Part shown: positions 1-8,746 of the stretch, one piece after another
Layout: every line of letters begins with the position of its first letter
How positions within the stretch are numbered: the stretch's first letter is position 1
Source: UBA8401 sp041665525
GTDB taxonomy: Bacteria; Bacteroidota; Ignavibacteria; UBA10030; UBA8401
DNA length: 64,000 bases
Assembly: GCA_041665525.1 (NCBI GenBank)
Contig: JBAYIS010000001.1
Location: 186,001-250,000, forward strand
Reading direction: 5' to 3'
Notes under the pieces: generated by a model
Told to the model about the DNA's origin: nothing
Databases searched by the model: none
The model's input: only the letters and a program-made list of their open reading frames with translations
Position numbers and translations under genes: made by a program

Positions 1-819
1 GATAATGCCGCAGCAAAAGCCAATGGTGCAAATGCCGATAAGGTTTATGGACAGGCAGATTTCACATCGGATGCTGCACCGAATCCTCCGAATGCTACAA
101 GCCTGAGCTATCCAATTTCGGTATTTATCGACAATGTGAATAGTCATGTGTGGATTCCGGATGCCTACAATCATCGCGTTCTGCGCTATAACGGTCCATC
201 GTTGAATGTGACACCACCGGCTGCACCGCAAAATCTCGCGGTACAACGCGGAAATGCACAGGTAACGTTAAGTTGGAATAAGAATTCAGAGGGCGATTTC
301 GTTCGCTATCGTATTTACGGCGGCACTTCGGCAAGTCCAACAACGAAGCTCGATTCCACAACCGGCGGCATCCTGGACACAACGAAATTAGTCACCGGTT
401 TGACGAATGAAACGAAATATTACTTCCGAGTGACTGCGGTGAATGTGTATGGAATGGAAAGTCCGTACAGCAACGAAGTGAATGCCACACCGTCACCCAA
501 TGCAGTCGAATCTGAAGGCGGAACATTGCCGACCGTTTTTTCACTCTCACAGAATTTCCCAAATCCGTTCAATCCATCGACGACCATCCGGTTCGGTTTA
601 CCGGAAGTCAGCGATGTTTCGTTGAAGATCTATGATATGCTCGGCAGGGAAGTGGAAACGATTGTCAACACCCGACTGTCGGCGGGATATTACAATTTCG
701 ATTGGAATGCATCGAGATATTCAAGCGGTGTCTATATCTATCGTTTGAATGCCGCCTCCGTTAACGGCACGGTACAGAAGAATTTCAGGGAAGTAAAAAA
801 ACTGATGCTTCAGAAGTAA
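1..819 (+). CDS. Secreted NHL-repeat / FN3 protein with T9SS sorting domain (5' partial)
   Basis: The reading frame is open from base 1, so the N-terminus lies outside the window. What remains shows an NHL-type repeat end (AYNHRVLRY), a fibronectin type III domain (from the APQNLAV segment to the NEVNATP segment), and a C-terminal T9SS sorting domain with FPNPFNPSTTIRF followed by YDMLGREV and SSGVYIYRL. Proteins with this tail are exported through the outer membrane by the type IX system and processed at the tail; the PorD and PorV-like genes near 47 kb fit that. NHL repeats normally form a beta-propeller used for binding. The substrate or partner is unknown. Domain identification is confident; the function beyond a secreted binding protein is not. 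Confidence 0.85.
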   Translation, partial: DNAAAKANGANADKVYGQADFTSDAAPNPPNATSLSYPISVFIDNVNSHVWIPDAYNHRVLRYNGPSLNVTPPAAPQNLAVQRGNAQVTLSWNKNSEGDFVRYRIYGGTSASPTTKLDSTTGGILDTTKLVTGLTNETKYYFRVTAVNVYGMESPYSNEVNATPSPNAVESEGGTLPTVFSLSQNFPNPFNPSTTIRFGLPEVSDVSLKIYDMLGREVETIVNTRLSAGYYNFDWNASRYSSGVYIYRLNAASVNGTVQKNFREVKKLMLQK

Positions 820-838
820 CAGAGAAATAGAATTACAG

Positions 839-911
839 ACCCTTGAAAGGTGTTGAGCTTTCTGAGGAATGCTGCACCGCGAAGAGCGGATCCTCTCAGC
901 CTTTCAAGGGT
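839..911 (+). terminator. Long stem-loop after the first T9SS gene
   Basis: A perfect 12-bp inverted repeat (ACCCTTGAAAGG at 839-850, CCTTTCAAGGGT at 900-911) encloses about 49 nt, which itself holds a shorter TGAGGA/TCCTCtCA pair. A weak T-rich stretch (TTTGATTT) follows. It sits 20 nt after a stop codon, so a transcription terminator or mRNA 3'-end structure is likely. The long loop and poor U-tract are unusual, so it could also be a dispersed palindromic repeat. Confidence 0.5.
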
Positions 912-1011
912 TTGATTTACATCATGCACTATACCGCTGTAAAACATTCGCAATCAAATACTGTTTTTGAGTTCACGGTATTAATAATTCGTATCTTATG
1001 TTCAGATCCCT

Positions 1012-1530
1012 ATGAAGTTCAGAAATTCACTCATATTGTTGATCATGACTCTCTTGGTTTTGGATGTAGCTGTTGCACAATACCGTGATGCTATTCAACA
1101 ATCAGCGCCACCGAGTTCCAGTAATTTTGCCTATCCACAATCATTGTTCGTTGATTCACAGAATGGACATCTTTGGGTAACGGATTTCGACTATCACCGT
1201 GTGCTGCGATTCGATGTCTCACAGCTGACGGCAGTTGAGGTCACGCGTTCCGCTGCTGTTCCGAGAAATATGTTCCTTTCGCAAAACTATCCCAATCCAT
1301 TTAATCCCCAAACACAGATTTCATTTTCGGTGGAAAGGAATGGTCCGGTCTCTCTTCGAATGTACAATCTGCTCGGACAAACTGTTGCCACACTATTTAA
1401 TGAGACAGCTACAGCGCATACGCTCTATTCTATCACAGCAAACGGGAAAGATCTTTCAAGCGGTATCTATCTTTATGTTTTGCGTTCGGAAGAGGGAAGC
1501 CTAACGCGAAGAATGTGTCTGGTGAAATAG
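1012..1530 (+). CDS. Short secreted NHL-fragment protein with T9SS sorting domain
   Basis: This is a 172-residue protein. It has a signal peptide (hydrophobic core LILLIMTLLVLDVAVA, cleavage near AVAQ), one partial NHL repeat (SQNGHLWVTDF, YHRVLRF) and then directly a T9SS sorting domain with YPNPFNPQTQISF, YNLLGQTV and SSGIYLYVL. No other folded domain fits between export signal and sorting tail. It looks like a shortened relative of the neighbouring NHL proteins that kept only both ends. It could be a real mini-protein that displays one blade, or a remnant of an internal deletion. The next gene starts 1 nt after its stop, so the two are probably cotranscribed. Confidence 0.75.
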   Translation: MKFRNSLILLIMTLLVLDVAVAQYRDAIQQSAPPSSSNFAYPQSLFVDSQNGHLWVTDFDYHRVLRFDVSQLTAVEVTRSAAVPRNMFLSQNYPNPFNPQTQISFSVERNGPVSLRMYNLLGQTVATLFNETATAHTLYSITANGKDLSSGIYLYVLRSEEGSLTRRMCLVK

Positions 1531-1531
1531 G

Positions 1532-3238
1532 ATGTCTATGAAAAGTAAAACTCTTTCGATGAAAAATAGATCAGCTATGCTTGCAAGGATTTTTCTTTTG
1601 ACCGGTGCACTCTTCGCCCAGTCTCCATTGTTCAATAATATGCCTGCGAACGGTGTGCTCGGTCAATCAGGATTCACTTCCGGTATCTTTGGCACCACTT
1701 CGAGCACACTGCATGCTCCATCCGGCGTTACTGTGGATCCCGCCACAGGTAAACTGTTTGTTGTCGACCGATATAACAATCGCGTGCTGAGGTGGAGTTC
1801 TTCAGCAAAAATGACCAACGGCTCTCCTGCGGAAGCAGTATTCGGTCAACCGGATTTTTCCACATCTTCCAGCGGTTCCTCTGCTTCCAAAATGAACGAT
1901 CCGTTGAGAGCATGTGTCGACGCTTCGGGAAGATTGTGGGTGAGCGATTATTTGAACAACAGAGTGCTGCGGTTTGATAACGCATCCGCGAAACCAAGCG
2001 GCTCGGTGGCGGATGCTGTGTTGGGACAAAGTGATTTTACATCCAACACGTCAGGACTATCTGCAACGAAAATGAAAGGACCGGTGGGTGTTTTTTGCGA
2101 TCTGCAGGGAAGACTCTGGGTTACTGACCGGTTAAATCATCGTGTTCTGTGTTTTGACGGTGCGGCGGCAAAAGCGAACGGTGAAGCGGCCGATAGAGTA
2201 TTGGGCCAGCCGAATTTTACTTCCGGTGCAAGTGGTCTCTCTGCAACTGCCATGAATAGACCGATGGGAGTCTATCTCGACAAGTTCGATAATCTCTGGG
2301 TTTGTGAAGATGATAACAATCGAGTAATACGGTTTGATTCTGTATCCAATAAACCGATTGGAGCGGCGGCGGACGGCGTTCTGGGTCAACCGGATTTTAC
2401 GACCAATCTCAAAAATCAGTCGCGTAATGGATTAAGCAATCTTCGTGGAGTCTTCGGCGACGATGCAGGCAGAATATATCTTGTCGATGAATCGAATAAC
2501 CGCATTTTAATTTACAACCACGCCGCTGCACTACCGAACGGTGCTTTTGCGGATTATGTCCTCGGTCAGCCGGATTTCGGTAGCGATCCGATCATACAAC
2601 AAGAAATCTATGATCCTTTCACAGTGAACTATCTATTGTTCATGCCACGTGATACTTCAGCGGTGGTCAATGGAAAATACCCGCTGATTCTTTCTCTTCA
2701 TGGGATCGGTGAAAGAGGGAGCGATTTGTGGAAAGTGAAAGGGGAGGGACTGCCGAAGATTCTCGACGGGAAAAACACTTTTCCATTCATCGTTGTTTCT
2801 CCGCAATGCCCTTCATCGGCCGAGTGGTACTATAATGATGGAATGCAGGCGAAACTGAACACGCTCATTGACAGTCTCATCGAACGGTATCCGGTTGATA
2901 CGAACAGAATCTATTTGACTGGACTAAGTATGGGTGGCATCGGGACATTGGACCTTGCGATTCGTTATCCAAAACGATTTGCCGCGCTTATTCCGATTGC
3001 ATTCCGAATTGAAGTCGGCTGGGATCTCTGCAAAATCAAGAATATTCCCATGTGGGCATTCCATGGTGAAAAAGACGATATTATACCGTTTTTTAAAGCG
3101 CAAAGTGTTATTACGACATTAATCGATTGCGGTGGAAATCCGACTTTTACTTCTTATTCGGACCTGTACCATGATGCCTGGACGCGAACGTATAACAATC
3201 CCGCTATCTACGAATGGCTCTTGACGAAGAAAAAATAG
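1532..3238 (+). CDS. Secreted NHL beta-propeller fused to alpha/beta-hydrolase (esterase)
   Basis: This is a 568-residue protein with an N-terminal signal peptide ending near LFAQ; Met1, Met3, Met10 and Met16 are all possible starts. Residues about 40-350 hold five NHL-type repeats, each beginning VLGQ.DF and ending NNRVLRF-like. Residues about 365-565 form an alpha/beta-hydrolase with an oxyanion region (LSLHGIGERG), the nucleophile elbow GLSMGG (Ser466), the acid in GEKDDIIP (Asp515/516) and a His in YHDAW (His547). It resembles the LpqC/feruloyl-esterase group, which cleaves carboxylic esters; the real substrate is unknown. The hydrolase begins inside what should be a sixth repeat (VLGQPDFGSD), and there is no T9SS tail, unlike the upstream genes. 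Its stop (TAG) overlaps the next start by one base. Confidence 0.85.
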   Translation: MSMKSKTLSMKNRSAMLARIFLLTGALFAQSPLFNNMPANGVLGQSGFTSGIFGTTSSTLHAPSGVTVDPATGKLFVVDRYNNRVLRWSSSAKMTNGSPAEAVFGQPDFSTSSSGSSASKMNDPLRACVDASGRLWVSDYLNNRVLRFDNASAKPSGSVADAVLGQSDFTSNTSGLSATKMKGPVGVFCDLQGRLWVTDRLNHRVLCFDGAAAKANGEAADRVLGQPNFTSGASGLSATAMNRPMGVYLDKFDNLWVCEDDNNRVIRFDSVSNKPIGAAADGVLGQPDFTTNLKNQSRNGLSNLRGVFGDDAGRIYLVDESNNRILIYNHAAALPNGAFADYVLGQPDFGSDPIIQQEIYDPFTVNYLLFMPRDTSAVVNGKYPLILSLHGIGERGSDLWKVKGEGLPKILDGKNTFPFIVVSPQCPSSAEWYYNDGMQAKLNTLIDSLIERYPVDTNRIYLTGLSMGGIGTLDLAIRYPKRFAALIPIAFRIEVGWDLCKIKNIPMWAFHGEKDDIIPFFKAQSVITTLIDCGGNPTFTSYSDLYHDAWTRTYNNPAIYEWLLTKKK

Positions 3239-5688
3239 TGAAGATATACTTGCAAATACTTCTTCGAAATCACTTGAGAAACTTCCTCTGTTCAGTTGTC
3301 ATGCTAATGTTCGCCACTATTGCTTCTGCGCAGATCAACGTTGAAACAGTTGCACGATTGCATTATTCTGTTGCCGCCGACAAGAACAAGTGGTTCGAAG
3401 GATTTCAATCTACAGTGAATGGATCGTTCTCTCCGTATCAATCCCACCGCAGCGGCGAGCGACGGGATTCTGCATTCGTTGCGCGCACATTGGGCGGCGA
3501 GGCAATGTTCACGTGGAATACAGCGTCGGTTCCTGCCGCGTGGAAAGGGGATTCGGCATCATTCATCTGGGCTTGCGGATTTGGAAACAATCTCGGAAAC
3601 GAATGGTTCGAACTGTTTGTCAATGACAGTGCAACGGTATCATTTTCCACCGTCAATGATGCCTGGTGGTCGCTGCCGGGAAAGTACGGAACAAGACTCA
3701 CATTCACTGCAGTTGCACGAAATGGATATGGAGCCAATCTTGGATACATGATGTTGACTGTTCCGCGGTCGATGCTTGCAACAAAGAAATTTCTAACGAT
3801 CCGAATCCAGGGGAGAGCAGCTCGTGACGAGATATGGTATAGAATGTATTCTTATCGAGATGTCATACCAACAATCGCGAAGAAGGAACTGCAACCGGTT
3901 TATTCGCAAATAGAATTTATTCGGATGGGCGAAGCAGTATTCACACTTTGTGCTCCGAAAAAATTATCCGGAAAAACAGTTCAGATCTTCGACGGATCGA
4001 AAACCATTGCTGCCGGTACTCTTGCCGCTGACGGTGCATTGTCCAAAACTTCTCTCCGCATTCCCAGATCCGAACAACCGGGGAGCGGAACTGCTTCCAT
4101 CGTCAAACTTTCCGACACTCCTATTGATACGATAGAATGGAACACCATTGCCGGGATGCGAATCCGCGGATTTATGAATGAAGAGTTCACGTTTGACAAA
4201 TACGTGTTTGCTCCCGGTGATTTTCCTCTCGGCCGATGGAAGAATGAACTTATGGTGGAAAATGAATTGGGAGATTTTCCACTTTCGATCTCATACTATG
4301 ACCGGACATTTCAGCGAGTGCAAACAGCAATCTCGCCGGGACGCTATGGTGCCGTGATTGAAGGAAAAACTTCATCCGGTTTTACCATTAAACGGTACGT
4401 GACGCTCTTTTGTGCTCCGGTGGAATTCGACGATTATAGTCTTTCTGTTCCTATTCAAATGAATCCGCTTCGCGGTTATGGAATAGATTTAAAAAAATGG
4501 AAACAATATTCGGAAAAAGAGTTGCGATACAGCTTCGGCAGCTTGAAATACTTTCCTCAGAGAGATCCTGATGCTGCCGTGTTCCTGGCGGGATTGGGTG
4601 AACTTGATACGGTAAATACAGCATTCGATACTCCTCGGATTCGGGATCGGCAGTGGTGGATAACGTTGAAACGAAAACTTGAAGGACTTGACCAGCAGGA
4701 GAATCCCTTGTCCCTTCCAAAAATGTCCGAAGCAACACCGGAAGCAGTTTTCAATGACACGCTCGTTCAAGCCGATGGATATGACGATCAACTGATCAAA
4801 AAATTACGAATGATTTGCAGTGCATGGTCGGAAAAAGGAGGATATCCGAATGTGACAACAGTGGTGCACAAAGGGAAAATTATTTTTCATGAATCGTTTG
4901 GAAAGGACGATACTGGAAATCCAGTGACAAAAGATTCCCCAATATGGATGGCATCGATTACCAAACTGCTCACCGGAGTTTTGATGATGCAATTTGTCGA
5001 TCAGGGAATCATCGATTTGGATGAACCTGTTGTTCGATACATTCCGGAACTTTCAGGGAAAGGAAATGAAACACTAACAATTCGTCAGCTCTTTACGCAT
5101 ACAAGTGGATTGCATATCGCCGGTGAGTGGGCGTCTGATTGGAATACTTCGCTCGAAAATCAGATTGCACAACTTCTGCCAACAGTAGAAATTGAAAAAT
5201 CCTTTGTCTATCACAGAGTCGGATATGCTTTGGCCGGAAAAGTAATGGAACGGATAACCGGACAGGCGGTACCATATTTGTTTCAAAAACAAATCTTTTC
5301 TCCTCTTGGTATGACAAGTGCCTTTTCGGATAATACATACGGCGGCCTGTATTGTTCCACCGTGGATCTTGCAAAATTGGGGCAAATGCTGCTGCAAAAG
5401 GGGATGTTGAACGGAACAAAATTGTTTTCCGGACAATCTTTTGATACAATGCTTCCGAAGAAACTGCCGATGAGTGATCGGAACTGGGGAATCGGGACAA
5501 CAGCAATGGATGGGGATGGACTTAGCCCTTCGGCTTTCGGACACGGCGCTGCTTCAGGAACGGTCTTTCGTATCGATCCTACGAAGGAATTGATAATTAT
5601 ATCCGCACGGAATTCCGTCGGCAGTTCACATGCTGAATTTGAAAAAGAATTGATCAGGTGTTGTGTTGCTCTGGTCCAGAAGCATTAA
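3238..5688 (+). CDS. Secreted serine hydrolase, beta-lactamase/class C family, with long N-terminal region
   Basis: I place the start at GTG 3238 (TAGTG overlap with the previous stop), giving 816 residues with a signal peptide ending at IASAQ. The frame is open back to an ATG at 3214, but that would extend the signal sequence. Residues about 20-500 are beta-rich and I do not recognise them; they may bind carbohydrate or ligand. Residues about 530-815 are a serine beta-lactamase-like domain with SITK (Ser573-Lys576), TIRQLFTHTSGL and a C-terminal HGAASGT box. The usual YxN triad is YHR here, so the Asn is replaced. The family includes esterases, D-aminopeptidases and carboxypeptidases. It ends 9 nt before the ABC permease genes, which suggests it acts on the transported compound outside the cytoplasm. 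Confidence 0.8.
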   Translation: MKIYLQILLRNHLRNFLCSVVMLMFATIASAQINVETVARLHYSVAADKNKWFEGFQSTVNGSFSPYQSHRSGERRDSAFVARTLGGEAMFTWNTASVPAAWKGDSASFIWACGFGNNLGNEWFELFVNDSATVSFSTVNDAWWSLPGKYGTRLTFTAVARNGYGANLGYMMLTVPRSMLATKKFLTIRIQGRAARDEIWYRMYSYRDVIPTIAKKELQPVYSQIEFIRMGEAVFTLCAPKKLSGKTVQIFDGSKTIAAGTLAADGALSKTSLRIPRSEQPGSGTASIVKLSDTPIDTIEWNTIAGMRIRGFMNEEFTFDKYVFAPGDFPLGRWKNELMVENELGDFPLSISYYDRTFQRVQTAISPGRYGAVIEGKTSSGFTIKRYVTLFCAPVEFDDYSLSVPIQMNPLRGYGIDLKKWKQYSEKELRYSFGSLKYFPQRDPDAAVFLAGLGELDTVNTAFDTPRIRDRQWWITLKRKLEGLDQQENPLSLPKMSEATPEAVFNDTLVQADGYDDQLIKKLRMICSAWSEKGGYPNVTTVVHKGKIIFHESFGKDDTGNPVTKDSPIWMASITKLLTGVLMMQFVDQGIIDLDEPVVRYIPELSGKGNETLTIRQLFTHTSGLHIAGEWASDWNTSLENQIAQLLPTVEIEKSFVYHRVGYALAGKVMERITGQAVPYLFQKQIFSPLGMTSAFSDNTYGGLYCSTVDLAKLGQMLLQKGMLNGTKLFSGQSFDTMLPKKLPMSDRNWGIGTTAMDGDGLSPSAFGHGAASGTVFRIDPTKELIIISARNSVGSSHAEFEKELIRCCVALVQKH

Positions 5689-5697
5689 ACCGTACTC

Positions 5698-6600
5698 ATG
5701 ACTTCCACAACGAAAACACATACGCTGTATTCAAAAAAGGAATTGGGACAGATCCAATTACTATTTCCGGTGTTCGTGCTGGTAACAATTTTTTCGATAC
5801 TTCCGTTATTACGCGGCATCTATCTAGGATTCACCGATTATCGCCTCGGTGATCCCATCTCTTTCAACGGAATTGATAATTATATTCAACTCTTTCAGGA
5901 TGAATATTTCTGGAGTTCATTCAGAATCGGAATGATCTGGACTGTCATCGTAACTGCGCTGCAGGTATCGCTTGGATTGGGATTGGCGCTTCTTCTCAAT
6001 ACAAAAATCCGATTCACTGCGTTTTACACGATTCTGATCCTGGTTCCATGGGCAACACCGCCGATTATTCGCGGGATTTTGTGGAGACAAATGTATGAAC
6101 CGCATGCAGGAGCGGTGAACATTTTGTTGACCGATGCAGGAGTGATCTCAGCGCCGATTAACTGGCTTTCCAGTTTTGAATATGTGATTCCTGCCGTGAT
6201 TGTTGCCGGAGTTTGGGGAGAAATATCCAAAGCAGCAATCTTCCTCATGGCCGGACTTCAAACAATTTCGAATGATCTGTATGAAGCGAGCAGAATCGAC
6301 GGAGCAGGATCGTGGGATCAATTCTGGAATATCACAATACCTGTGCTGAAGCCAGTCCTTGCGGCGATCGTATCGCTCACATTTATGTGGAACTTCAATA
6401 CATTCGGTATCATCTGGGTGCTGACACAGGGAGGGCCCGGAGGTATGACACGCCTTCCGATGCTGGCTGCATATGAGGAAGGATTCCGGTACGGTTATAT
6501 CGGATATGCTGCGGCGATAGGAAATGTGATGGTCATAATTCTTTCGCTGATATTGTTCATGTACATTCGGGTGCAGCTGCGTGAAAGGAATGAAGCATGA
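5698..6600 (+). CDS. Sugar-type ABC transporter permease, MalF/UgpA-like
   Basis: This is a 300-residue inner-membrane protein with about six transmembrane helices and the family's cytoplasmic EAA loop (EASRIDGAGSWDQFW near residue 197), which docks on the ATPase. It belongs to the MalFG group of carbohydrate importers. Its stop overlaps the next start (ATGA at 6597), the normal arrangement for the permease pair. No ATP-binding subunit is encoded in the window, so it presumably uses a shared MsmK/UgpC-type ATPase elsewhere. The substrate cannot be read from the sequence; the context is the glycohydrolase cluster downstream. Confidence 0.93.
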   Translation: MTSTTKTHTLYSKKELGQIQLLFPVFVLVTIFSILPLLRGIYLGFTDYRLGDPISFNGIDNYIQLFQDEYFWSSFRIGMIWTVIVTALQVSLGLGLALLLNTKIRFTAFYTILILVPWATPPIIRGILWRQMYEPHAGAVNILLTDAGVISAPINWLSSFEYVIPAVIVAGVWGEISKAAIFLMAGLQTISNDLYEASRIDGAGSWDQFWNITIPVLKPVLAAIVSLTFMWNFNTFGIIWVLTQGGPGGMTRLPMLAAYEEGFRYGYIGYAAAIGNVMVIILSLILFMYIRVQLRERNEA

Positions 6601-7427
6601 ATAAGATATTTACGACAATTGCTATCCACACTGCGATCATCGTATTTATTGCATTCCTGCTATTCCCGCTTCTGTGGGTTGTTTCCAGCTCTTTAAAGCC
6701 GACGCAGGAGATTTTTTCCGGCGCTCCCACGATTCTACCGCAACGGATCACACTGGATCATTACCGCACCGTTATTGAAGGACAGAATTTATTCCGGAGC
6801 ATGTGGAATAGTATCGTCGTAGGAGCGGTCTCAACTCTGTTGGTGATTATGCTTGCTGTTCCTTCCTCATATGCGATGGTGCGATACAAATCAGTTATCA
6901 ATAACGGCATTCTCGGCTGGATTCTTGTCTCTCAAATATTTCCGGTCATTCTCGTGATGATCCCATTGTATGTGATGCTTCGGTACATCGGATTGACAGA
7001 TTCATTGACGGGATTGACGGTGATTTATGTCGTCTGGTCTCTGCCGTTCGTGTTGTGGATGATGCATGGATACGTGAAAAGTATTCCCATCGAATTGGAA
7101 GAGGCAGCTGTCATCGACGGAGCGAGCCGTTCACAGGTGATTATTACCGTGTTGATGCCTCTGCTGCTTCCTGCTATCGGAGCATCGGCGTTGTTTGCAT
7201 TCATTTCGGCATGGAATGAATTCTTTTTCGCACTGGTGCTGATGAAAAGCCCGACACTCGCAACTCTTCAAGTTGAATTAGCGCGATATACAGGAATGGA
7301 AGGACAAGCGAGGACGGGTCCGCTTGCAGCGGCAAGTGTTATTGCAACTATTCCGTCTATGATCTTGTTTATTGCACTTCGGAAATGGTTCACAACAGGC
7401 CTTGTCTCCGGAGCATTGAAAGGGTGA
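6597..7427 (+). CDS. Sugar-type ABC transporter permease, MalG/UgpE-like
   Basis: This is the second permease of the importer, 276 residues and about six transmembrane helices, with the EAA loop EEAAVIDGASRSQV and the typical N-terminal FPLLWVVSSSLKP segment of MalG-type subunits. It overlaps the MalF-like gene by 4 nt, and its stop (TGA 7425-7427) shares a base with the binding-protein start (ATG 7427), so the three are translationally coupled. It forms the heterodimeric channel in the cytoplasmic membrane. Confidence 0.93.
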   Translation: MNKIFTTIAIHTAIIVFIAFLLFPLLWVVSSSLKPTQEIFSGAPTILPQRITLDHYRTVIEGQNLFRSMWNSIVVGAVSTLLVIMLAVPSSYAMVRYKSVINNGILGWILVSQIFPVILVMIPLYVMLRYIGLTDSLTGLTVIYVVWSLPFVLWMMHGYVKSIPIELEEAAVIDGASRSQVIITVLMPLLLPAIGASALFAFISAWNEFFFALVLMKSPTLATLQVELARYTGMEGQARTGPLAAASVIATIPSMILFIALRKWFTTGLVSGALKG

Positions 7428-8746
7428 TGAGAAAGCTCTTTGCCATATCGATTGTATTGATGATCGGTGTCTCCCTATTCTATTGGTCTCAACAGGGAGA
7501 AGGCGACCCGGCGAATAAACCGCTTCGATTCGTCAGTCTCGCCTGGCAGGAACGGGCGATCGCCACGAACAAATCCATTGTTGGGGAATGGAATTCTGCT
7601 CATCCGGATATGCAGGTTGAATATATTCAGGGAACATGGAATTCGGCACATGATTATCTGATTACCTCCTTTGAAACCGGCGATGTTCCGGATGTATTCC
7701 ACTATGAGTCGTCTGTGATCATAGACTATGCCATGCGCGGGTATTTAACCGATCTTTCTTCTTACATTTCGTCCGAGACAAAAGATGATATTCTTGATGT
7801 CGCATGGAAAACAGTTACCCGGCCGAACGGAGAGATTAGCGGTATTCCGTTCCTGATTGAATCGCTCGTTGTCCTGTATAACAGCAATTTGTTGGAACAA
7901 GAAGGAATCGTTCCGCCGACAACTGAAAATCCTTGGACATGGGACGATCTGATGTCCGCTGCCCGACGATTGACAAAAGACACAAACGGCGACGGTGGAA
8001 CCGACCAATACGGTGCGGCATTTGGATTAAGAAGTTCGGCGAATATTATCATGAACACTTCCATCAGTTTTGGCGGATCATTCTTTAAAAAAGAAAATGG
8101 ACATTTTGTGGTGAAAGTAGACAGTGCAGAAAAGAAATTGCTGCAAACTATAGTTACCATGTTGTATACCGATAAATCGACGTCGCCGGCAAGCATCGGA
8201 GAGTCCGGCGCAGGAATGATTCCTGGATTTATCAGCGGAAAATACGCAATGCTCATCGGTATCGGTTCGTGGGGAAGGCAGCAAATTGTTGTGAATGGGC
8301 CGAAGTCTTTCCGGTGGGGTGTGATGCCTCCGTTGAAAGCGAAGTCGCAAATGTACGGCGCCAGTACACAAACACTGAGCGTTCCGAAAAAATCAAAACG
8401 CGCAAAGGAAGCGATGATGTTTATCGAGTTTATGCTTAATTCTGCGAACACTGCTCGGTTGGCATTAAACGACTGGATGATTCCGGCACGGAAATCGTGT
8501 CTTGCAATGCCGGAATTCAAAAGCTCAATCGGTGGATGGGATATCACCTGTTCTGCAGTTTCCACTCTGGGAGTGGGTTCATGGCTGGGAGCTCCGGGAT
8601 ATGAGGAGTGGAAGAGTCGCGTGGCGAATCCGGCATTTCAGGAATTATTTGCCGGACGAATGTCGGTCGATAAAGCCGCACAACGCATCGAACAGGAAAG
8701 CAATATCGTCCTCTCTCGATACAAAAAAAGAGGTGAGGTGTGGTAA
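7427..8746 (+). CDS. ABC transporter extracellular solute-binding protein (family 1)
   Basis: The start is ATG 7427, which overlaps the permease stop (TGATG) and is followed by a good signal sequence (MRKLFAISIVLMIGVSLFYW). An in-frame start at 7385 would only add residues read from the permease gene. It is a 439-residue periplasmic solute-binding protein of the MalE/UgpB type, with the family pattern of two lobes and segments such as GDVPDVFHY and EEWKSRVANPAFQ. There is no lipobox cysteine, so it is soluble or held by an uncleaved N-terminal helix. Three copies of a W-(N/E)-S-A(H)-type aromatic segment near residues 60-75 hint at a sugar-stacking site, but I cannot name the ligand. Confidence 0.9.
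   Translation: MRKLFAISIVLMIGVSLFYWSQQGEGDPANKPLRFVSLAWQERAIATNKSIVGEWNSAHPDMQVEYIQGTWNSAHDYLITSFETGDVPDVFHYESSVIIDYAMRGYLTDLSSYISSETKDDILDVAWKTVTRPNGEISGIPFLIESLVVLYNSNLLEQEGIVPPTTENPWTWDDLMSAARRLTKDTNGDGGTDQYGAAFGLRSSANIIMNTSISFGGSFFKKENGHFVVKVDSAEKKLLQTIVTMLYTDKSTSPASIGESGAGMIPGFISGKYAMLIGIGSWGRQQIVVNGPKSFRWGVMPPLKAKSQMYGASTQTLSVPKKSKRAKEAMMFIEFMLNSANTARLALNDWMIPARKSCLAMPEFKSSIGGWDITCSAVSTLGVGSWLGAPGYEEWKSRVANPAFQELFAGRMSVDKAAQRIEQESNIVLSRYKKRGEVW

Noticed and set aside
843..1088. 81-residue plus-strand ORF
   Set aside because: It covers the hairpin at 839-911 and overlaps the start of the T9SS mini-protein in another frame; no domain or export signal.
7762..8565. 267-residue minus-strand ORF inside the solute-binding protein gene
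   Set aside because: It is antisense to a well-supported gene, with no motif; length is explained by codon bias of the opposite strand.
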